From NCBI GenBank assembly GCA_964445815.1, contig CAYULW010000009.1, positions 53,368-117,367 of the forward strand: a DNA stretch of 64,000 nucleotides, in the 5' to 3' direction. A program made the translations under genes and the position numbers. Of this stretch, positions 61,802 through 64,000 are shown piece by piece. Numbering within the stretch: position 1 is the first letter of the stretch; every line of letters begins with the position of its first letter. Below the pieces are notes generated by a model, which saw only the letters and a program-made list of their open reading frames with translations, was not told where the DNA came from and did no database searches. Source of the DNA: CAYULW01 sp964445815. Its GTDB lineage: Bacteria > Bacteroidota > Bacteroidia > Flavobacteriales_E > Vicingaceae.

Positions 61802-62323
61802 ATGAAAACAAGTCAAATCTTAAAATCAATGAAAGTTGTTTCTTGGGTAATTTTTATTGCAATTTGCATCAAAGCTGGTGCAATTCTTATTTCGTTTATT
61901 GTGAGCCTGTTTGTCAACCAAAAGGCTACAAAAGATTTATATTTAGGTCTCGACCTTTCGGGTATACATAGTTTTAGCCCTGGTCACTATGTAGCATTTG
62001 TAGTTTTTATGCTATTTCTATTAGCTATTCAAGCTTTTATCTTTTTCCTAATTATAAAACTATTTTCTAGGTTCGACGAACAAATTCCATTTAGTCGGTC
62101 CATTTCTGATTTGATAAGTAAAATCAGCTATGTTTGTCTATTGGCTGGATTTATAGCTCTAATCGGGACTGCAATTAGTAAATGGTTAGTTAATCAAAGT
62201 GTAACAATTAATTTCGATTGGTCAGCTGAAGAGTTTTTATTTATGGCGGGTGTCGTGTTTATTATCAGTTTGTTTTACAAGCGTGGTGTTGAAATTCAGA
62301 CAGAAAACGAATTAACAATTTAA
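61802..62323 (+). CDS. DUF2975 membrane protein
   Basis: A 173-residue protein with four hydrophobic helices (about 15-37, 65-90, 105-125, 140-160) and the DUF2975 pattern, including LIIKLFSRFDEQIPFS-type and ISKISYVCLLAGF segments. It overlaps the transcription unit of a small XRE-family regulator 4 bp downstream. In other Bacteria the DUF2975/XRE pair is a common two-gene module of unknown function, sometimes compared with membrane-bound anti-regulators. The link to any signal is unknown. Confidence 0.85.
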   Translation: MKTSQILKSMKVVSWVIFIAICIKAGAILISFIVSLFVNQKATKDLYLGLDLSGIHSFSPGHYVAFVVFMLFLLAIQAFIFFLIIKLFSRFDEQIPFSRSISDLISKISYVCLLAGFIALIGTAISKWLVNQSVTINFDWSAEEFLFMAGVVFIISLFYKRGVEIQTENELTI

Positions 62324-62326
62324 GGT

Positions 62327-62530
62327 ATGGCCATAATTATAAATTTAGATGTGATGATGGCCAAACGAAAAATGTCGTTGAATGAATTGTCTGAACAAGT
62401 AGGTCTTACTTTATCGAATCTTTCAATTTTAAAAACCGGAAAAGCAAAAGCGATTCGATTTAGTACTTTAAATTCCATATGTCAGGTATTAGAATGTCAA
62501 CCAGGTGATATTTTGGAATATCAAGAATAG
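62327..62530 (+). CDS. Small XRE-family HTH regulator paired with DUF2975 protein
   Basis: A 67-residue helix-turn-helix protein of the YozG/HTH_26 type. The HTH is clear: MSLNELSEQVGLTLSNLSILK, followed by LNSICQVLECQPGDILEY at the C-terminus, which is characteristic of the family. It starts 4 bp after the DUF2975 stop codon and is surely co-translated with it. Confidence 0.92.
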   Translation: MAIIINLDVMMAKRKMSLNELSEQVGLTLSNLSILKTGKAKAIRFSTLNSICQVLECQPGDILEYQE

Positions 62531-62675
62531 GAGAGTTTTGAAAGCAGACCTTTTCAATATTTTGGCAGCGCCAGAGAGATTATTGTTGAACTTTTTTTAC
62601 AGAATGTTAAGGAGTCATATGAATTGAACAGGCTGATTTTTTATAATTATTCGGTTTTTACCCAACTCGACTCGT

Positions 62676-63071
62676 TTATTTTAATGAAAGTTTGGCACTA
62701 TCTATTGTCAATGTATAAATTCCGCGATGTACTTCTGATGAGAAAAGCCATAGGTTTTTATCTGCTAGGTTTACAGGAAACAAAGTATCTTCTGTCGAGA
62801 CTTTAAGTGAGTTAATGTACCAGAATTCGTCCCTAATATCATTAGGGTATTCTTTCTTACCACCTGTTCCTCCACAACAATTGAGAATTTTGACCTGTTG
62901 TGATTTATTTATCCTCCTTGAATTTTTGCCAAGAGGAGCTTCTAATATAGCTTCTACGCTTATGGGTTGGTCTATTTTATTAATGATAATATATTCATAG
63001 TCCATCTCATACTCCATGCATCCCAATAATAATAACACAATTGTAGCAATCGCAATAAATGGCCTCATCAT
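62676..63071 (-). CDS. Small predicted lipoprotein, unknown function
   Basis: A 131-residue protein with a lipoprotein signal (IATIVLLLLGCMEYEMD; acylated Cys at residue 18). The mature part has a CCGGTGG stretch in the middle and a beta-rich C-terminus. I do not recognise a domain. An 18-bp palindrome (63090-63107) lies 18 bp upstream of the start. Confidence 0.75.
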   Translation of the reverse strand: MMRPFIAIATIVLLLLGCMEYEMDYEYIIINKIDQPISVEAILEAPLGKNSRRINKSQQVKILNCCGGTGGKKEYPNDIRDEFWYINSLKVSTEDTLFPVNLADKNLWLFSSEVHRGIYTLTIDSAKLSLK

Positions 63072-63089
63072 AATTGTTTTAATGAGTTT

Positions 63090-63107
63090 ATCAAATGATC
63101 ATTTGAT
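63090..63107. promoter_or_regulatory. 18-bp perfect palindrome upstream of small lipoprotein gene
   Basis: ATCAAATGATCATTTGAT is its own reverse complement over 18 bp, centred on GATC, and lies 18 bp upstream of the ATG at 63071. The layout parallels the palindrome before the DUF3800 gene at 820-839, but the sequences differ. A dimeric regulator site is possible. Confidence 0.4.
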
Positions 63108-63205
63108 TCAGTGATGTAAGTCCAAATTTCGTTTATTGCTGTTGAAGAATCAAAATTCATGTTGACCATATGTATTTTTGTTTACCTTCTTTACCCAAAA
63201 GGAAC

Positions 63206-63451
63206 TTAAAGAAATCTTTTATTGGCAAATGCTTTTCCTGAACCTGATTTAAGATATTTCTCAAATTGAAAGGCTTTGGTTTTATCTGAGAAAGTTATGT
63301 ATGTGATCAACTCGATCGGTAATCTTGACTTAGTATAGTCAACTTGTCCATTCTGATGGGCCATTAATCTCTGTTTAAGATTTGAAGTACAACCGGTATA
63401 AGTTGAATCATCAGAGCATTTTAATAGATACACAATTTGATTTTGAGGCAT
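63206..63451 (-). CDS. GIY-YIG nuclease-like protein (UPF0213 type)
   Basis: An 81-residue single-domain GIY-YIG protein. The family pattern is visible: VYLLKCSDDSTYTGCTSNLKQRL with the Y-T-G/Y variant, the RLPIELITYITF strand, and KAFQFEKYLKSGSGKAFANK. Such stand-alone proteins are common in Bacteroidota and resemble nuclease domains of UvrC and homing enzymes. The cellular role is not known. Confidence 0.88.
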   Translation of the reverse strand: MPQNQIVYLLKCSDDSTYTGCTSNLKQRLMAHQNGQVDYTKSRLPIELITYITFSDKTKAFQFEKYLKSGSGKAFANKRFL

Positions 63452-63490
63452 GAAATAAATGTAAAGATTCTAAGTATAAGAATACATAAG

Positions 63491-63637
63491 TCAATGAAGA
63501 ATCATAACTAATCTAAAATTATCAGAACGGGTGTAAGTGGAGCCAATGAGATTGTTTTCGAACTCTTTCTCGTTGTATTTGAGAGAGTTGTATAAAATTA
63601 AGCAATTATTTAACCAAGGCATATAACAATTGAACAT
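63491..63637 (-). pseudogene. 48-codon frame, possible remnant of a larger gene
   Basis: The minus strand has a 48-codon frame from an ATG at 63637 to a TGA at 63491. It ends in YNEKEFENNLIGSTYTRSD and FRLVMILH, a composition typical of real protein (alternating polar and hydrophobic residues) and unlike the surrounding DNA. It could be a small gene or the 3' end of a decayed larger gene, since no longer frame extends it. Weak evidence; listed for completeness. Confidence 0.25.
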
Positions 63638-63867
63638 CTATAAAGGTAAGAATGGTGCATTCGTAGAATATTCATAGAAGATTTTCATTCAATGCTTATA
63701 AGTATACAAAGAGGTAAATAGAAATTTCGTTAGAGGTGCTTATCTCTTAATAAATCAAGTAATTAGATATTTAATTGTTTATCAATTATATACACTAAAT
63801 TAAGACAAAAAGGTCTTTTTATTTTAAAAAGATGATATTTGTCATATTTTAAGATTTATTCACATTA

Positions 63868-63875
63868 TACATTTG
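63868..63875 (+). promoter_or_regulatory. Candidate -7 element of the last lipoprotein gene
   Basis: TACATTTG is an exact TAnnTTTG match, 22 bp before the ATG at 63898. A TTTG at 63838-63841 lies 26 bp upstream of it, somewhat far for the -33 element. Confidence 0.45.
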
Positions 63876-63897
63876 AACCATAATTAATTCTAAAAAC

Positions 63898-64000
63898 ATG
63901 AAAAAGTTAGTTTATACAGCCCTAGCATTTGCAATAATCGGATTAGCTGCCTGTGGTGGCAATAGTAAGCAAGAAGAAGAAAGACTAAAAAGAAAAGCGG
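63898..64000 (+). CDS. Lipoprotein, 5' part only (cut by window end)
   Basis: Starts MKKLVYTALAFAIIGLAACG with a lipobox LAAC, so the product is a lipoprotein with acylated Cys19, followed by a charged stretch rich in Glu, Lys and Arg. Only 34 codons are present, so the function cannot be inferred. Confidence 0.75.
   Translation, partial: MKKLVYTALAFAIIGLAACGGNSKQEEERLKRKA

Larger units (their letters stand above)
63452..63897. other. Intergenic region (446 bp) with a possible gene remnant
   Basis: Apart from the 48-codon minus-strand frame described separately and the -7 element of the last gene, I see nothing recognisable in this AT-rich stretch. Confidence 0.5.

Noticed and set aside
1..64000. 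CRISPR arrays, tRNA, rRNA and insertion sequences
   Set aside because: No repeat-spacer arrays, cloverleaf-like sequences, rRNA-like blocks or transposase genes were recognised on reading both strands; a dedicated search tool could still find something small.

Overview
The window comes from a bacterium of the phylum Bacteroidota. The evidence is a short RpoD of about 288 residues of the Bacteroidota type, many start codons preceded by the phylum's TAnnTTTG -7 promoter element instead of a Shine-Dalgarno sequence, secreted proteins ending in type IX secretion (T9SS) sorting domains, a TonB-dependent receptor with an N-terminal carboxypeptidase-like domain, a TamL-type lipoprotein Omp85, and a PorV-family barrel. 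A chorismate dehydratase (mqnA) points to the futalosine route to menaquinone, which is commoner outside the classical Flavobacteriaceae; the class cannot be fixed from this window. No rRNA, tRNA, CRISPR array, IS element or phage block was recognised.

Layout. 1-0.8 kb: a DUF3800 gene cut by the window edge, behind a 20-bp perfect palindrome. 1-13.3 kb, mostly minus strand: core genes rpe, rpoD, pnp, rpsO, accD, class I aldolase, tamL, a TrmH-family methyltransferase (plus strand), a cytoplasmic EEP-fold nuclease/phosphatase and a FAD dehydrogenase. 13.4-25.7 kb, plus strand: a surface and secretion cluster with a T9SS-exported EEP nuclease, a 709-residue secreted protein with EF-hand-like loops, a 730-residue OB-fold/T9SS protein, an FN3-like lipoprotein, a TonB-dependent receptor, a PorV/PorQ-family barrel and an NHL-type lipoprotein. 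No SusD is present, so this is not a standard polysaccharide locus.

25.7-30.2 kb: a sulfur (persulfide) module made of a Crp/Fnr regulator with a CxxxxxCC cysteine cluster, a TauE/SafE exporter and two tandem CstB-like persulfide dioxygenase-rhodanese fusions. Two near-identical inverted repeats (GTAAC-N4-RTTAC) lie about 40 bp upstream of the predicted starts of tauE and the first cstB and are good candidate operators for that regulator. 30.2-38.4 kb, minus strand: ogt, mqnA, an EI24-family membrane protein, a compact two-gene restriction-modification system, proline dehydrogenase, fabD, a Bax inhibitor-1 family protein, folE and a pterin synthase that has the eukaryote-like PTPS motif (C-x5-HGH) rather than the QueD motif.

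38.6-46.7 kb: a T9SS protein with a tail-fibre (S74) chaperone domain, a subclass B1 metallo-beta-lactamase, a PaiB-like flavoprotein, a TPR/SpoIIE phosphatase, a GH25 lysozyme lipoprotein and a membrane/coiled-coil protein whose reading frame appears split by a frameshift. 47.1-61.2 kb: the most unusual region, with a 2530-residue protein lacking a signal peptide (propeller-LamG-propeller-LamG-Ig-helical layout), two paralogous exported proteins of 727 and 915 residues, and a class 3 lipase without a signal peptide. I cannot match this set to a described system. 61.8-64 kb: a DUF2975/XRE pair, a small lipoprotein, a GIY-YIG protein, a possible gene remnant, and the start of another lipoprotein cut by the window end.
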